A stretch of 16,230 nt of DNA from Entophlyctis helioformis. Taxonomy: Eukaryota; Chytridiomycota; Chytridiomycetes; Chytridiales; Chytriomycetaceae. The translations under genes were made by a program, and so were the position numbers. A model generated the notes under the pieces. It saw nothing but the letters and a program-made list of their open reading frames with translations, had not been told where the DNA came from and did not search any database. The stretch spans positions 1 through 16,230 of the forward strand of contig JAHLKH010000379.1 in assembly GCA_025526915.1 (NCBI GenBank). The letters run 5' to 3'. Position 1 is the first letter of the stretch; the number at the start of each line of letters is the position of its first letter. Shown here piece after piece: positions 1 to 9,784 of this stretch.

Positions 1-2570
1 GGTGGCCGAGAAGCACCTGCTGTTGCAAGGTGCGCGAAAGTTTGGCTGCGTGTTCAAGGGGCTGTCGGGACTGTGTTTGCGCAGCGGCCAGACGCGCTCA
101 TCCAGATGGCGTGGGACGGGCTGGTGCGGATTGGCGAGATTGCGCGGCCGTGGGACAGCATCACGGACGAGGATCTTGCCGTGCTCATGGAGCCCACAGA
201 CGACGGCGGCGGTGGTGGTAAAGGTTTCGGGCTCGGCGGCATGACGGACGGGGAGTCGCGCAAACGCAATGGCGCGCCGTTGAGCCGTGTGCCGACCAAG
301 GTGCTTAAACGGCAGCGGCGTGGCGGCAACGGCAGTAGCAGCAGCAACGTGCAGGCGGGAACGGCTTCACAGACAACGGTGCGCGCGATACCGACTGCTG
401 CGATGATGCCGTGGAACGGTGTCTCTGCGCGATCGATCCCGTATCCCGGCCAGTTGTCTGCATGGTCCAATGATGTAAGCGCGCGCATACTGTCGTGTGG
501 ATGTGTGTGTACGTCAAGTGCGGCACTGACCCATGACGCCTTGTGGGCAATGGCAGTTTGCTGCGGCCTTGGCGGACCATCCATCGAACCCGCTCAACAT
601 GTTCAAGGTTGCTGCCGCGGCGTTTGCTGCTGCCGCGTCCGCCAACGCGACTGTCAACGCGACTGCCAATGCTCCGTCTGCCGCATCGGATATGCCCATG
701 ACGCCTGCAACGCCTGCGACGCCTGGGGTCCCGCCCACGCCTGGCAAGGGGCCGTCATTGCAGGAACGACACAGACGCCAGGCGTGGCTGGACTCTTTGA
801 TGCGCAGAATGCCAATGCGGCTAGCTGGGCGACGGCGATTGCTGCACAGATGCCGATGGCGATGGCGATGGGGGATGCCACGCGACCACCGATGCACAAC
901 AGCAGCAGCAGAGTTACGCGGCGGCACTCGCAGCTGCTGGCGCTGCCATGTTTGCGATCATGGCTGGCGGGGGTGGCGGGGCTGCTCACGGACTGTTTGG
1001 CCAACCACCGCGGCCCTCGCCGTATGTGCCACTCATGCCGCCGCGCAGCACGGTGGGCTCGGCCACCAGCCAGCAACGAGGATCGCGGTCGTCCAGTGGG
1101 CGGTCCATGTCGCGCGGCCAGAAATCGACGCCGTTTGGATCGTCTGCCATGACGGCGCATCCCGTTGTCGCACCGTCGGGCAGCCAGTACGGCGTGTCTG
1201 ACGCGGGCGCCAAGTCGCAGTCGTCCAAGAGCATGGCGGCCGGCAACGGTGGTCGCAGTGCCGTGTTTAACGGGCGGTCGTGGGTGCCAGCCGCGTCGTC
1301 CGCCTCTGCTGCCCCACACGGCCCTGCGGACTGCCGTCTCCACCTCTGCGACGGGCAGTGCGACGGCTCTGCCAGCGACTGCTGCTCCCAAGACAACAAC
1401 CATGACAAGGACTCTGGCCGGATCGACCTCGACGGTGCGCAAGCGACATGGTGCACTCTTGGCTGCCGGTTGCACAGCCGCTGCCGAGCTCAGATGCTGG
1501 GTATCTGGCATCTGTGCAGTCATCTGATCCGGACGTGCACACGCCGCCTGCGCTCTGCGGCGTCTCCGAGCCGCGGGGCATGGAGCAACTGCGCGGATCG
1601 CCTTTAGCCACGACGTGCATGCGAGTGTGGATGCGGTGCAGGCGTGGAGGCAGGGATGGGGGCAGCCAAGGCAGACAGCGATGCGGATACAGTCATGGAT
1701 GTGTTCAACCACCATGCCGGCAGCCACCGCCCGCTCATCTCGGCAGCAACAGCAACAGCAACAGCCTGCAGTATCTGCACCAGCAAGGAGGCTCCCGAGT
1801 CCAAGGGACGTCGAAGCTGTGCGAGACGATTGCTGGGGTCTGGGCACCAGCGGGACGCACTCTGGCGCGTCGTCAAGCCAGACAGACGACGCGGACGTGC
1901 CAACTGGAACTCGGATTTCGACACGGATTTCGAGGCGTCGTCGTCGCAGCCGGTGATGTCCACGTCGAGCGGCCGTGCAGGCCGGCGTGGCAGCGTCTCT
2001 AGCGTCGCGAGCAACGAGAGCGTGTATGGCGGTGGCAGTCACGGGGATGCCGGGATCCCTCCACCGCCACCACCGCCGCGAGTTGCGTTTTCTGGACTGT
2101 ACGACTGCGGCACGGATTCCGAGGGCGACGACGATGAGGACGATGAGCCGGGCATGGGTCGTCGGCCACCAGCTGTTGCAGCGTCAGCGACTGGTGGTAG
2201 TGGTAGTCGCAGTGGGATCGGGATGCGAGACACGGTCCTGCCGATGAAGCCGTTGCAGCCGCCACAGCCGCAGCAGCCTGCGCCTATCATGACGATGTTT
2301 GCCGGCGGACGCGGTGGCGACACGGGCGGGTCCATCACGTTACGCGGCGTCGGACGTGCCGGATCGCGGCGACGACGGGTCCACAAGGAAACGGATGTGG
2401 CTGCGTCACGGTCGTATGGCGAGACGGACGCGATGGCACGACGCAAGGGCGGTGACAATGCTGCTTCTGCTGCTGTTGCTGCCGCGAGTGGTGGTGAAGG
2501 CTCGTTTGGTGTCCAGGTCAAACGCAGCAAGCGTGGGATCCTGACCCCCATGGCGAGTGACTTTGCTTGA
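1..2570 (+). CDS. Low-complexity protein, 5' partial, with repeated frame switches
   Basis: I do not recognise the family. Coding-like sequence enters from the left edge (VAEKHLLLQGARKFGCVFKG in frame 2). It moves to frame 1 near base 62, where it is the most protein-like (RIGEIARPWDSITDEDLAVLMEP). It crosses a clean phase-0 intron at 475-556, then continues with Ala-, Gly-, Ser-, Gln- and Pro-rich sequence that changes frame near 765, 900, 1310, 1445, 1640 and 1750-1900. It ends in a frame-3 stretch of about 220 codons with an acidic patch (DSEGDDDEDDEPG), a Pro run and the C-terminus RGILTPMASDFA before TGA at 2568-2570. The composition suggests a largely disordered, perhaps regulatory, protein, but no domain is visible. 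The frame switches mean either a decaying gene or base-calling indels in GC-rich repeats. The strand and the stop are fairly secure; the continuous product is not. Confidence 0.5.
475..556 (+). other. Spliceosomal intron in the 1-2570 gene
   Basis: The intron starts GTAAGC and ends GGCAATGGCAG (82 nt). It joins ...WSND in frame 1 to FAAALADHPSNPLNMFK in frame 2 at phase 0. The frames on each side read well only if it is removed, which supports both the strand and the eukaryotic origin. Confidence 0.65.
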
Positions 2571-2741
2571 CGTGGAATGAAGAGATGGGGCAGCAGGTCC
2601 AACCGTGCAATCTCAACAGCTGACGTGAGCGTGGCGTGAATGGCCTCTTCATTATGGACAAGAATGGTTTATTGCAAATGCTCGCATAGGACTCGCCCCA
2701 CCAGCCATCCCACAGGCTCCCTGCCCAACACCGCGCCGTTG

Positions 2742-2818
2742 TTGTGCTCAGAGTTCAGGCCGTGTGCACCATGGCATGCCATAGCTACAGGTGTCCCACA
2801 TTCCCATGTGTTGCAATG
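2742..2818 (-). repeat. LINE 3'-tail-like repeat, copy 1
   Basis: On the minus strand this reads GCAACACATGGGAATGTGGGACA, then a short variable stretch, then GGCATGCCATGGTGCACA. The same order (GCAACGCGTGGGAACTTGGG..., GGCATGCCATGGTGCACA) occurs at 7324-7411. It overlaps the end of the RT-like frame, as expected if this is the 3' end of the same element family. Confidence 0.5.
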
Positions 2819-3438
2819 GCGCGTGCTGCTGCGAACCGTGCGTCCAAGCCACGCTGCCCGTGCGCTGTGCGAATAGCCACGGTCCGCTCCTCTGTGCACT
2901 CGAGTGCAAAGTGCGCAATCTCCAGCGTGCTTCCCAGATCCTCGCCGCACAGGATGCAGCATGAACCGTCACCAAACAGGTGGGCTGGGTCGAACAGGTT
3001 GGCATTGATGGCACGGCGAGCCGTGTTGATGCCGCCCACGCGTGCAAGCATTAGAAACCGTGCACCTTCCGAGCGTCGCGGGTCAAAGACCGGGTCTCGT
3101 ATGATATTGGCTGTCTTGTGCATCTGGAACGCAGTGTAGATGGCAGCCGTGTCGCACTTGCTGGCTGACCTGAGCGTGACAGCTAGGCCGTATGCCTTGA
3201 GGCGTGGCTTGCTGTCCGGATCGCCGTCGGGCAGGCCTGGCGTGGCCATGTACCGGTTGTAGAGTTGGATCGAGCGGCGTGTCCAGTCCCAGAGGCGTCC
3301 ACCAACGGGTGCTGGCTGTGCGGGGCAGAGCAGGCCAAGTGCCGACTTCAGCTTGGGCGTCTTGAGGCAAAGCACACTTGGCTGATGGCTGTTGATCAGT
3401 GTGTCGTATGTCTCGACAGTCAGTGCTCTGACATCCAC
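2785..3438 (-). pseudogene. LINE-type reverse transcriptase, C-terminal fragment
   Basis: An open frame of about 217 codons, which stays open upstream to about 3630 without a convincing ATG. Near its end it has a region (ARFLMLARVGGINTARRAIN) followed by CILCGEDLGSTLEIAHFALEC, a CX2C...HX4C zinc-binding pattern. This arrangement is typical of the extreme C-terminus of non-LTR retrotransposon polymerases, downstream of the RT domain. No RT catalytic motif (YADD-like) or endonuclease domain is present, so it is a 5'-truncated remnant; 5' truncation is usual for LINE insertions. The sequence just past the stop (2742-2818) is related to 7324-7411. The upstream part (bases 3100-3438) is not recognisable by itself. 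Another zinc-finger protein is possible. Confidence 0.45.
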
Positions 3439-3589
3439 TGACTGCTTACTCTTCTTGGCACGAGAGTGGACGTCAAGGCTGCATGAATGGACAGCTGGTG
3501 ATGGATGAATGGATGTATTGGGAGTGCGATGTTCAGGATGTGCAGGGTATGGACAGAGAGCGAGCGATGCTGCGTGTCTTGGATGCAGA

Positions 3590-3820
3590 TCAGAGGCAAC
3601 GCAGGGCCATCGGTGCAGACGGTGCAGGGTTCATCTGAGCGAGTTCGAGCGAGCTCGTGCGTTTGCTGATCGTGTTGGAGCCATGTGCAGGCGACAGAGT
3701 GCTGCCAGACGAAGTGGATGCCGATGTGGCACTTGGCTTTGGTGCAGCAGCCGAGCGAGCTGTGACGGGAGGGAAGCCAGCCGAAGCGAGTGCAGATGCG
3801 TGGACGTTGTCATGGATCAT
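3590..3820 (-). CDS. Short Ser/Ala/Pro-rich ORF behind a TATA box (first exon or small protein)
   Basis: A 76-codon frame starting at ATG 3820 (context CCAAACATGATCC) and ending at TGA. The product (MIHDNVHASALASAGFPPVT...) is rich in Ser, Ala and Pro and has no recognisable domain. The main support is the upstream TATAAAA at 3903-3897, 83 bases before the ATG. It could be the first exon of a longer transcript running into the RT-like frame below, but I could not find donor and acceptor sites that join the frames well. It may equally be non-coding. Confidence 0.25.
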   Translation of the reverse strand: MIHDNVHASALASAGFPPVTARSAAAPKPSATSASTSSGSTLSPAHGSNTISKRTSSLELAQMNPAPSAPMALRCL

Positions 3821-3896
3821 GTTTGGATGCAGAGAGCGTTGGCTGTTGGCTGTTGGCTGTTGATGCTGAGCAAGCTAGAGAGGGACAGCCGATGGC

Positions 3897-3903
3897 TTTT
3901 ATA
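3897..3903 (-). promoter_or_regulatory. TATA box facing left
   Basis: Reads CCTATAAAAG on the minus strand, 83 bases upstream of the ATG at 3820. About 30-35 bases downstream of it is CTCAGCATCAACA, resembling the sequence around 5747-5800 downstream of the rightward TATA-like box. Confidence 0.4.
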
Positions 3904-5713
3904 GGCAGCTGGTGCAGGCAGACAGACAGACAGGCAGGCTGTGTGATGCAGCATCAGCTTGGCCACTTGATGACGATGGCTTGGCACAGATCGAGCTGGC
4001 GACGGCTGATTGGCTGCTGAGGCGGCATTGCCACTTGGACAGGAAACGTGTCTGTGCGTGTCGGTGCGTGGCGGCTGCCGTTGTCGACTGAGCGAGACTG
4101 AGCGAGGCTGTCCAAGCTGCCTTGGCTGTGGATGCAAGCCAGTGCTGTGCCGCCCACCGATCGCCCGCCCCACTCGCCTTGCTGTCTTGCCGAGAGCGGC
4201 AGCCAGCACAAGCCAGCCAGCCAGCCAGCCAGCCAGCCACGATCTGAAGCGCATCTTGGCCCAGCAACAACAAACGGCGGCGGGAACAGCAACAGCCAGC
4301 TGCTGCCAGCTGCTGCCAGCTGTTGTCATGCCCTGCCAGTCTGCACACGCCTGCCACCCCCACTCCCAACCGACACTTATCCGCCTTCCGTCCGTCTGCT
4401 GTCCAACACTCGGCCCACCAACGCCTGCCTCCACTCTTCCAGCAGCCAACTGCCAGCCGTCCGTCTGCTGTCCATCCACTCGCCCCTCACAGCCATGTAC
4501 CCACCATCCCTCCCATCCTTCCCACCACCACCAACAGCCAGCAGCCAGCAGCCAGAAGTCTTGCCAAGCAGCTCTCCACAAGCCCAGCATCTCCAGCCCG
4601 CCTTGCTCTACAGCGCAGCAGCCCTGCAGTGCCAGACAGGCGCCAGTCGATCGCTCATGCCGCACAGTCTGCGCAACCAACAGCAGCCAGTTGCTGCCCC
4701 CAAGAGGCTGGTGTTGGTCCCTCGGACTGTGCGAGCCACGGGACTCTTGGCTGTCTGTCCACTTGACCTGGAATGGCTTGGAGTGGCTTGACTCTGTCCA
4801 CTTGGCTTGGCTTGTGTGCGAGTGGTTTGGATGGCCAGATGCATGCGTCCGTCTGTCCTGTGTGAACGCTTGCCGTCGAGTGGTCGCTTGATCGTCGCTC
4901 TTGGACTGCGCTGCATTGGACTGCACTGGATCGTGGAGTGCTGCTGACTTGCTCTTGCCGTGCTGTGGGTTGTGACAGAGAGCGTCCTGTTGTGCTGCAC
5001 TCGCTTGCTCGCCCCGCTTGGTCAGTCGCGTCCGCGTCCGCATGCAGGCTGTGCGTGTCTCGCATTCATGTGTGCTGTCCATCTCACGGCACCAACAGCA
5101 GCAGCCGCAACGACTGCGAGACTGAGTCAGCCAAGTGTGCGGCCACTGGCAGCCGTGCGATGCTCTGCCACTGGTGCTTGATGCCACGGCCGCCTGTCTG
5201 CCCTCGTCGCTCTCGCCCTCTCGCCCCGCACACGCTGCCCATGCACAAGGCTGCCTTGATGGTGCTCGTGGTCGTCGTCGCGACAACGTCCATGGATCCA
5301 TCCACCCAAGACGGGATGGCTGGCAGGCTGGCTGCATCCGCTGCTCGGCATCAGTCAGGCACGCCAACGACTCGAGCAGCAGCAGCAAACACTCGCCTCT
5401 GTCCCTGGTGGTTCTGTGCGGTGTCCATGAGATGTCCGTGCAGCCCGCCTCGTTGTCGTCTGTCTCACACGCCATCGATGGACAGACTCGCTCTTTGGTC
5501 GTTGCAGGTCAACTGCGCTGCATCGGCAGCAACCAGGCACATTCCCATTCACAAGCAGACGGATGGATCGCTTGCAAGACTGCGAGCATCAGGCGACACC
5601 ACGCAGCTGCATCACAGCCCATGCTGAGCCACCATCGCAGCTCGCCAGATGCATAGCTGCAACGGCATTCCACCCACCAAGCCAGCAGCCACGTCATTGT
5701 CCTTTCAGGAAAC
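3904..5713. other. Gene-free, simple-sequence-rich intergenic stretch
   Basis: I see no credible gene here. The plus strand is CA/CAGC/CCA-rich from about 4130 to 4720 and TG/CTTGG-rich from about 4740 to 4960. It includes (AGCC)7 at 4211-4238, tandem CTGCCAG units near 4300-4325, and an 18-base direct repeat CCGTCCGTCTGCTGTCCA at about 4387 and 4458. Long open frames in this stretch use skewed low-complexity residues (Gln, Trp, Ser and Cys runs) and no domain is visible. It lies between two outward-facing TATA-like boxes, so it may be a shared promoter region. Confidence 0.5.
4211..4238. repeat. (AGCC)7 microsatellite
   Basis: Seven uninterrupted AGCC units, visible directly. Confidence 0.95.
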
Positions 5714-5720
5714 CATAAAA
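5714..5720 (+). promoter_or_regulatory. TATA-like box facing right
   Basis: CATAAAA lies 87 bases upstream of the ATG at 5801. The spacing is close to that of the leftward TATA box and its ATG (83 bases). Confidence 0.35.
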
Positions 5721-5800
5721 GTCTCCGAGCCGTGTCTTTGCCAAGGAGCAAGCATCTCCAAACAGCAGCAACAAGTGCTCGCACAATCTTCAGCATCAAC

Positions 5801-7017
5801 ATGTCCGGCTACTTTCGCATCAGCACCAACAGCAACCAGCCAACCCGCATCCCTCTCAGAGGGTCAACATTCTGCCTTGCCGCTGCGGGACCTCACGCCA
5901 GAGCCCGCCTGGACGCCTATCGCGCTCTGAGTGAGCCGTACAAAGCGGGTCAGAAGCTTCATTACGAGCAACTGGAGAAGACGCGTCTTGCTCAGCTGGC
6001 TGCCCAGCAATCAGCCCAACAGGACACGATGGTTGGGTGGACCTGCCTGCCTCGCTGATAGCCTGTATCGGCTGGCAGTTCATACGCCGCATGCAATACT
6101 TGCGGCTGCCATTCCATCGCTTGCGTTAGTCGTGGCAGGCATGCTTGCTTGCTTGGCCGACTGGCTGGCTGACAGGCTGACTGACCATGCGCGTGGATCG
6201 GAACATTCATTGACAGACCCCACCGTTGGCGCGTGTCCTCTTCCCCGCCCTGTCGCCCAGCACGGCTGTCGGGCACGCGGCCACACCGCTTCTCTCACAT
6301 CCCACTAGCCAGCCAACACACGGCCCCATCCCACTTGGTCAAGGGTTCATCCCGCACTGCGCGACATGCCAGTACCACACACAGTGCCTTTCCGGCCCCA
6401 GCAACTTGGGTCGGTCGACCTCGGACATTTTCAACTGCCTTAGTATGCGGTCATATCAGGTCGACTCCCTGGTATCGCATGATACGTTTTCATGGCTTGG
6501 AGGTCCAGCAGCTACCTACTCAACGGACCAGCCGATTGTTTCCGCCAGCCCACACAACAACCAAGAGGCAACGACAAAACTCGAGATCCCGGGCCGCGGG
6601 CCAGTCGTGCAGTCGAACATTTCGCCGTGCTCGGCAGTCACCTCGGCTACGTCGGGCCAAGGACCAGTCACACACTCGACTGTGGCCGATCGCGCAAACA
6701 AGAAGCGAGTGCATGATGCTCTGGATGTCAACGAATGCGAGCCAGCAGAGCCACGGTCGCCTCCAAAACGGGCATGCCTGGCACGCCCTCGCTCGGCTCC
6801 ACCCTCGCTGTCATCGCAACAGCACCACCCCAGGGTTGGGCTTCAAGCGCTGGTCCAAAGAGACGAGTCGCCTCTGCCAGACTACGAGTCTCCGACTCCT
6901 TCGCCCTCTCCTCCTCCAAGATCGCCTTCGCCGTACATCCCAAAGTCGCCTTGCTGCTATACCTTTGACCCACTGTGCTCGACTGAAACCTGCTTCTATC
7001 CTCGCAGCTGGCAGTGA
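5801..7017 (+). CDS. Ser/Pro-rich protein of unknown function, two exons
   Basis: Exon 1 (5801-6031) begins in the context ATCAACATGTCC. It encodes MSGYFRISTNSNQPTRIPLR and then a charged, helix-forming stretch (YKAGQKLHYEQLEKTRLAQLA). A phase-0 intron at 6032-6216 (GTTGGG...CATTGACAG, with CTGAC branch-like motifs near its 3' end) connects to exon 2 (6217-7017). The predicted product is about 343 residues. The C-terminal half is Ser/Pro-rich and carries short basic-Pro clusters (RSPPKRAC, PPPRSPSPYIPKS) that resemble phosphorylation or nuclear-targeting sequence, but no domain is recognisable. The intron is inferred from frame continuity and its donor is not canonical, so the exon boundary could be wrong. 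Exon 2 as an open frame to TGA is more secure than the join. Confidence 0.4.
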
Positions 7018-7323
7018 ATCCCATTCTACTTGATGGGCGAAATACAATACTATAATCGACTTGTTGTTGGAGTGGTGATTGTTGAGCTGGCAGCCGATCA
7101 GCAAGCAGGCTGTGGACCCTTGCGATGCCATCAACCATTTTGGTGGTGTGGGCTGGTTTCTGGCTATAGGATCTTGCATTGCTGACAGTGACGGCAGCAG
7201 CAGCCAGTGACAGCCTTGCCATTGTCGTCCAAGCACCAGCGAGTATCACGATCAGATGCAAGGCTTGGTGCGATCTCCAAGTCGCGTATGCTCCAAGCTT
7301 TCTGGCGTCTCTGATTGTTCCGA

Positions 7324-7411
7324 TTGCGCATGCTAAGTTCACCACGCCAGCCGCACTGTGCACCATGGCATGCCGTGTCGGTGGATGACCCAAGTTCCCA
7401 CGCGTTGCTCT
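7324..7411 (-). repeat. LINE 3'-tail-like repeat, copy 2
   Basis: Related to 2742-2818, sharing the blocks GGCATGCCATGGTGCACA and GGGAACTTGGG/GGGAATGTGGG in the same order and orientation. Only the tail is alike; no RT-like protein is readable on this side. It lies just upstream of the ankyrin gene. The rest of 7018-7478 holds nothing I can call. Confidence 0.45.
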
Positions 7412-7478
7412 TGTTGGACAATCGCGTCATTTGTGTTGGTTGTCCAGACAACCGCAAAGCGAGCAAACGGCTGTGACG

Positions 7479-8918
7479 ATGCAGGCGGCCGACAACGCAG
7501 ACGCAGCAGCAACAGCCAGCGACGACCAAGTGCGCAGTCTACAGAGCCAGCTGCAGAGCACAGTCAAGCAGGTCGTTGGAGCGAGCGGCAGCCAAGCCGT
7601 CGAGCCAGGACAGCCGCAAGTGCAGCCGCCAGCCAAGCGACTCAAGACAGCAGCAGCGGCAACGACCGCACAGCCAGGCGTGCCTCGCTATGTGGTGCCG
7701 CCAGCCACCGGTGACCTTGCGTTCGGACGCAGCCACTGGGACCGCAAGCCCGCCGAGATCCACGCCATGATCCTCAAGGCGGCTGGCCCGCTCACTCGCT
7801 TCCTGTGCGGCTTGTTCGGCGTCGCCGCCACACTCGACGAAGCGACCAAGCTGGAGATGTGGATCGATGCGTTCAAGATGGACTGGCAGGGCGATCTGGC
7901 GCTGCTGCCCGACGCCGACCTGTCGGCCGACAACGGACTGTTGCTCGCACACTCTCGCTCCATGTACCACCGTCTGTGCAAGCGCTTTCCTCTGTACACC
8001 GAGGAAAGGTGTGCAAGACAAGACAGATGGAACAATGAGTACGGCAGGGAGTACTACCTCTTTTCAAGTGACAGCCGCCGGCTGGCTCTCATTCCCATGC
8101 GGCACGTCTGGCTCGATCTGCTCGACTTTTCGTATCCGATCACGCTCGCTCGCTTGTCCATCCGCTTTGGATGTCTGGACCTGCTCAAGCATCTCGATCG
8201 CAAATACAACACTATCCAAGACTGGATTGTCAAGCAAGATCGCGCAAGCAATTGTTGGTACCAAACAGTTCACCAAGCTGCGCGTTATGGGCATCTGGAC
8301 GTTCTTCAGTACTTGTTCGAAGCCGGTGCGAGGGGATGCACGACTGATGCGATGAACTGGGCGGCTCACAACGGTCACCTGCCTGTCGTCAAGTGGCTGC
8401 ATGCCAACGCTACGGAAGGATCCATGAGGAATGCGATGCATTGGGCGGTTGTCAACGGCCACTTACACGTAGTCAAGTGGCTCCTTGAGAACAGAACGGA
8501 AGCAGTCACGGCTGAAGTGATGGATAAAGCCGTTAGAACTGGCCATCTGAATGTCGTCATCTGGCTCCACGAGGCTCTTGGTGAGGCTTTCTCGCCCGCC
8601 GCAATGGATGCCGCCATCAGGCGTGGCCACTTGGCCGTCGTCAAGTACATGCACTCCAAGGGCTGCCGCGCACCTTTCAACGTCATTGGTTGTATGCGCG
8701 AAATCTACAATCCCGAGATGCTGCAGTGCTTGATGGATTGCGGATACGCGGTTGGACTCGATACACTCGACTGCGCTCCGAATGACGAAATCGCTGATGT
8801 TATTCTTGGCAGCCTCACACTGGACCAGGCACAGACGCTGCTTGCCCAAGCGAACCAAAGAAATACCGCCATGATCACCGTCAAGAGACTCGAAGCGACC
8901 CTCAAGAAACTGCAGTAG
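7479..8918 (+). CDS. F-box-like / ankyrin-repeat protein
   Basis: One exon, 479 residues. I chose ATG 7479; the frame is open a little further upstream but without another ATG. Residues 13-40 are Gln/Ser-rich and possibly coiled. PPAKRLKT at about 50-57 resembles a monopartite nuclear localisation signal. Residues 87-115 (HWDRKPAEIHAMILKAAGPL) look like an F-box-type helical motif. From about 222 to 400 there are at least five ankyrin-type units of the GHLxVVKWLH kind (271 GHLDVLQYLF, 299 GHLPVVKWLH, 327 GHLHVVKWLL, 355 GHLNVVIWLH, 383 GHLAVVKYMH), followed by a degenerate unit and a helical tail. F-box/ankyrin proteins usually act as substrate receptors of SCF ubiquitin ligases, but that role is inferred. 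The repeats and the intronless frame are certain; the F-box call is moderate. No operon-like link to its neighbours is visible. Confidence 0.85.
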   Translation: MQAADNADAAATASDDQVRSLQSQLQSTVKQVVGASGSQAVEPGQPQVQPPAKRLKTAAAATTAQPGVPRYVVPPATGDLAFGRSHWDRKPAEIHAMILKAAGPLTRFLCGLFGVAATLDEATKLEMWIDAFKMDWQGDLALLPDADLSADNGLLLAHSRSMYHRLCKRFPLYTEERCARQDRWNNEYGREYYLFSSDSRRLALIPMRHVWLDLLDFSYPITLARLSIRFGCLDLLKHLDRKYNTIQDWIVKQDRASNCWYQTVHQAARYGHLDVLQYLFEAGARGCTTDAMNWAAHNGHLPVVKWLHANATEGSMRNAMHWAVVNGHLHVVKWLLENRTEAVTAEVMDKAVRTGHLNVVIWLHEALGEAFSPAAMDAAIRRGHLAVVKYMHSKGCRAPFNVIGCMREIYNPEMLQCLMDCGYAVGLDTLDCAPNDEIADVILGSLTLDQAQTLLAQANQRNTAMITVKRLEATLKKLQ

Positions 8919-9209
8919 CCGCACGAGTGATGAATGAACAGCCAAGCCTTGCTGGTTTGATTGCCGCACTTGTCGATTCCAAACACCATCTGCCACATGC
9001 CCGTTCATGCCGCCACGACTTGCACGGCGTCTTGCGCTGGCAATCAAGCGACTGCTGGCTGACTGCCGGCATGGCTTGGCCTGGTAGGCGTGTGTTGATC
9101 TGCGAGGGGCTGTGCCGTCCAGATGCCGCCCACAAGCCGTGCCGATCCACACAAAAAGTGAGATTGGGTCACGTGACACAACCCAATCAGTGCAGAAAGG
9201 CAGCCAAGC

Positions 9210-9213
9210 AAAA
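9210..9213 (-). terminator. Pol III T4 terminator of tRNA-Glu
   Basis: TTTT on the minus strand, five bases after the discriminator base. Confidence 0.7.
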
Positions 9214-9218
9214 GAGTG

Positions 9219-9290
9219 CTCCACGTCCGGGAATCGAACCCGGGCCGCCTCGGTGAAAGCGAGGAATCCTAACCTCTGGACCAACGCGGA
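9219..9290 (-). tRNA. tRNA-Glu (UUC)
   Basis: A 72-nt cloverleaf without an intron. The acceptor TCCGCGT pairs with ACGTGGA (one G-U pair), the anticodon stem CCTCG/CGAGG encloses loop CTTTCAC (anticodon TTC), and the T arm is CCCGGGTTCGAATCCCGG with discriminator G. The A box TGGTCCAGAGG and B box GGTTCGAATCC are intact. A TTTT tract at 9213-9210, a few bases past the 3' end, is the expected Pol III terminator. It decodes GAA codons. Confidence 0.97.
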
Positions 9291-9784
9291 TAATCTCTCG
9301 ATCGATTTCTCGCTTATTGCCAATACAAATGTTGGTTGTATTGTTCCACGACCGCAATGATTGCAGATATCCTGGCATGATGTAGTGACATTGGTTGCCA
9401 TTGTACGTAGCACTGTGCTTTATTCCTGTCTTCCGCATCGGCTTGCTGGATGGAACCACGATGATGGCGTGTCTTGGTCTATCATATCTCACCAAAGAGA
9501 TCCAAGAGATATGCAAGGCGAGTGCTGGACAGAGAGGGAGTGGAGCAGAGAGATCTGGTCAGGTCATGCAGAGGCAAGGAACCGCAGGAGACGAGTGGCA
9601 AAGGCCGAGTTGTTGTTGGTATGGTCCTTGTTGCACATACAGGCGATGTGGATCCATAAAAAAGAGATTCATTCCAGTGAATGCGATGCGATGCAATGCG
9701 ATGCAATGCAATGCTTATCATGCCACTCCAGACCAACCAACCAACAGACACAGGCTCGCTAGACAGGCTCGCTTGACGGGCAGA
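9291..9784. other. Intergenic stretch between tRNA-Glu and ornithine aminotransferase
   Basis: No gene is supported here. The only distinct item is the ATGCR pentanucleotide repeat at 9681-9714. The stretch should include the 3' untranslated end of the aminotransferase gene. Confidence 0.5.
9681..9714. repeat. ATGCG/ATGCA pentanucleotide repeat
   Basis: Six ATGCR units plus ATGC in a row, about 70 bases beyond the stop codon of the aminotransferase gene. Confidence 0.9.

Noticed and set aside
654..2042. 462-codon open frame on the minus strand
   Set aside because: Arg/Ala/His-rich shadow of the GC-rich plus-strand gene, which has a clear intron and better protein-like segments.
3817..5475. 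552-codon open frame on the minus strand
   Set aside because: Low-complexity Trp/Gln/Ser/Cys runs from CAGC-type repeats, no domain, and it crosses the TATA box at 3897-3903. The open frame is explained by base composition.
9187..9516. 109-codon minus-strand frame
   Set aside because: It runs through the tRNA-Glu gene and has no protein family likeness.
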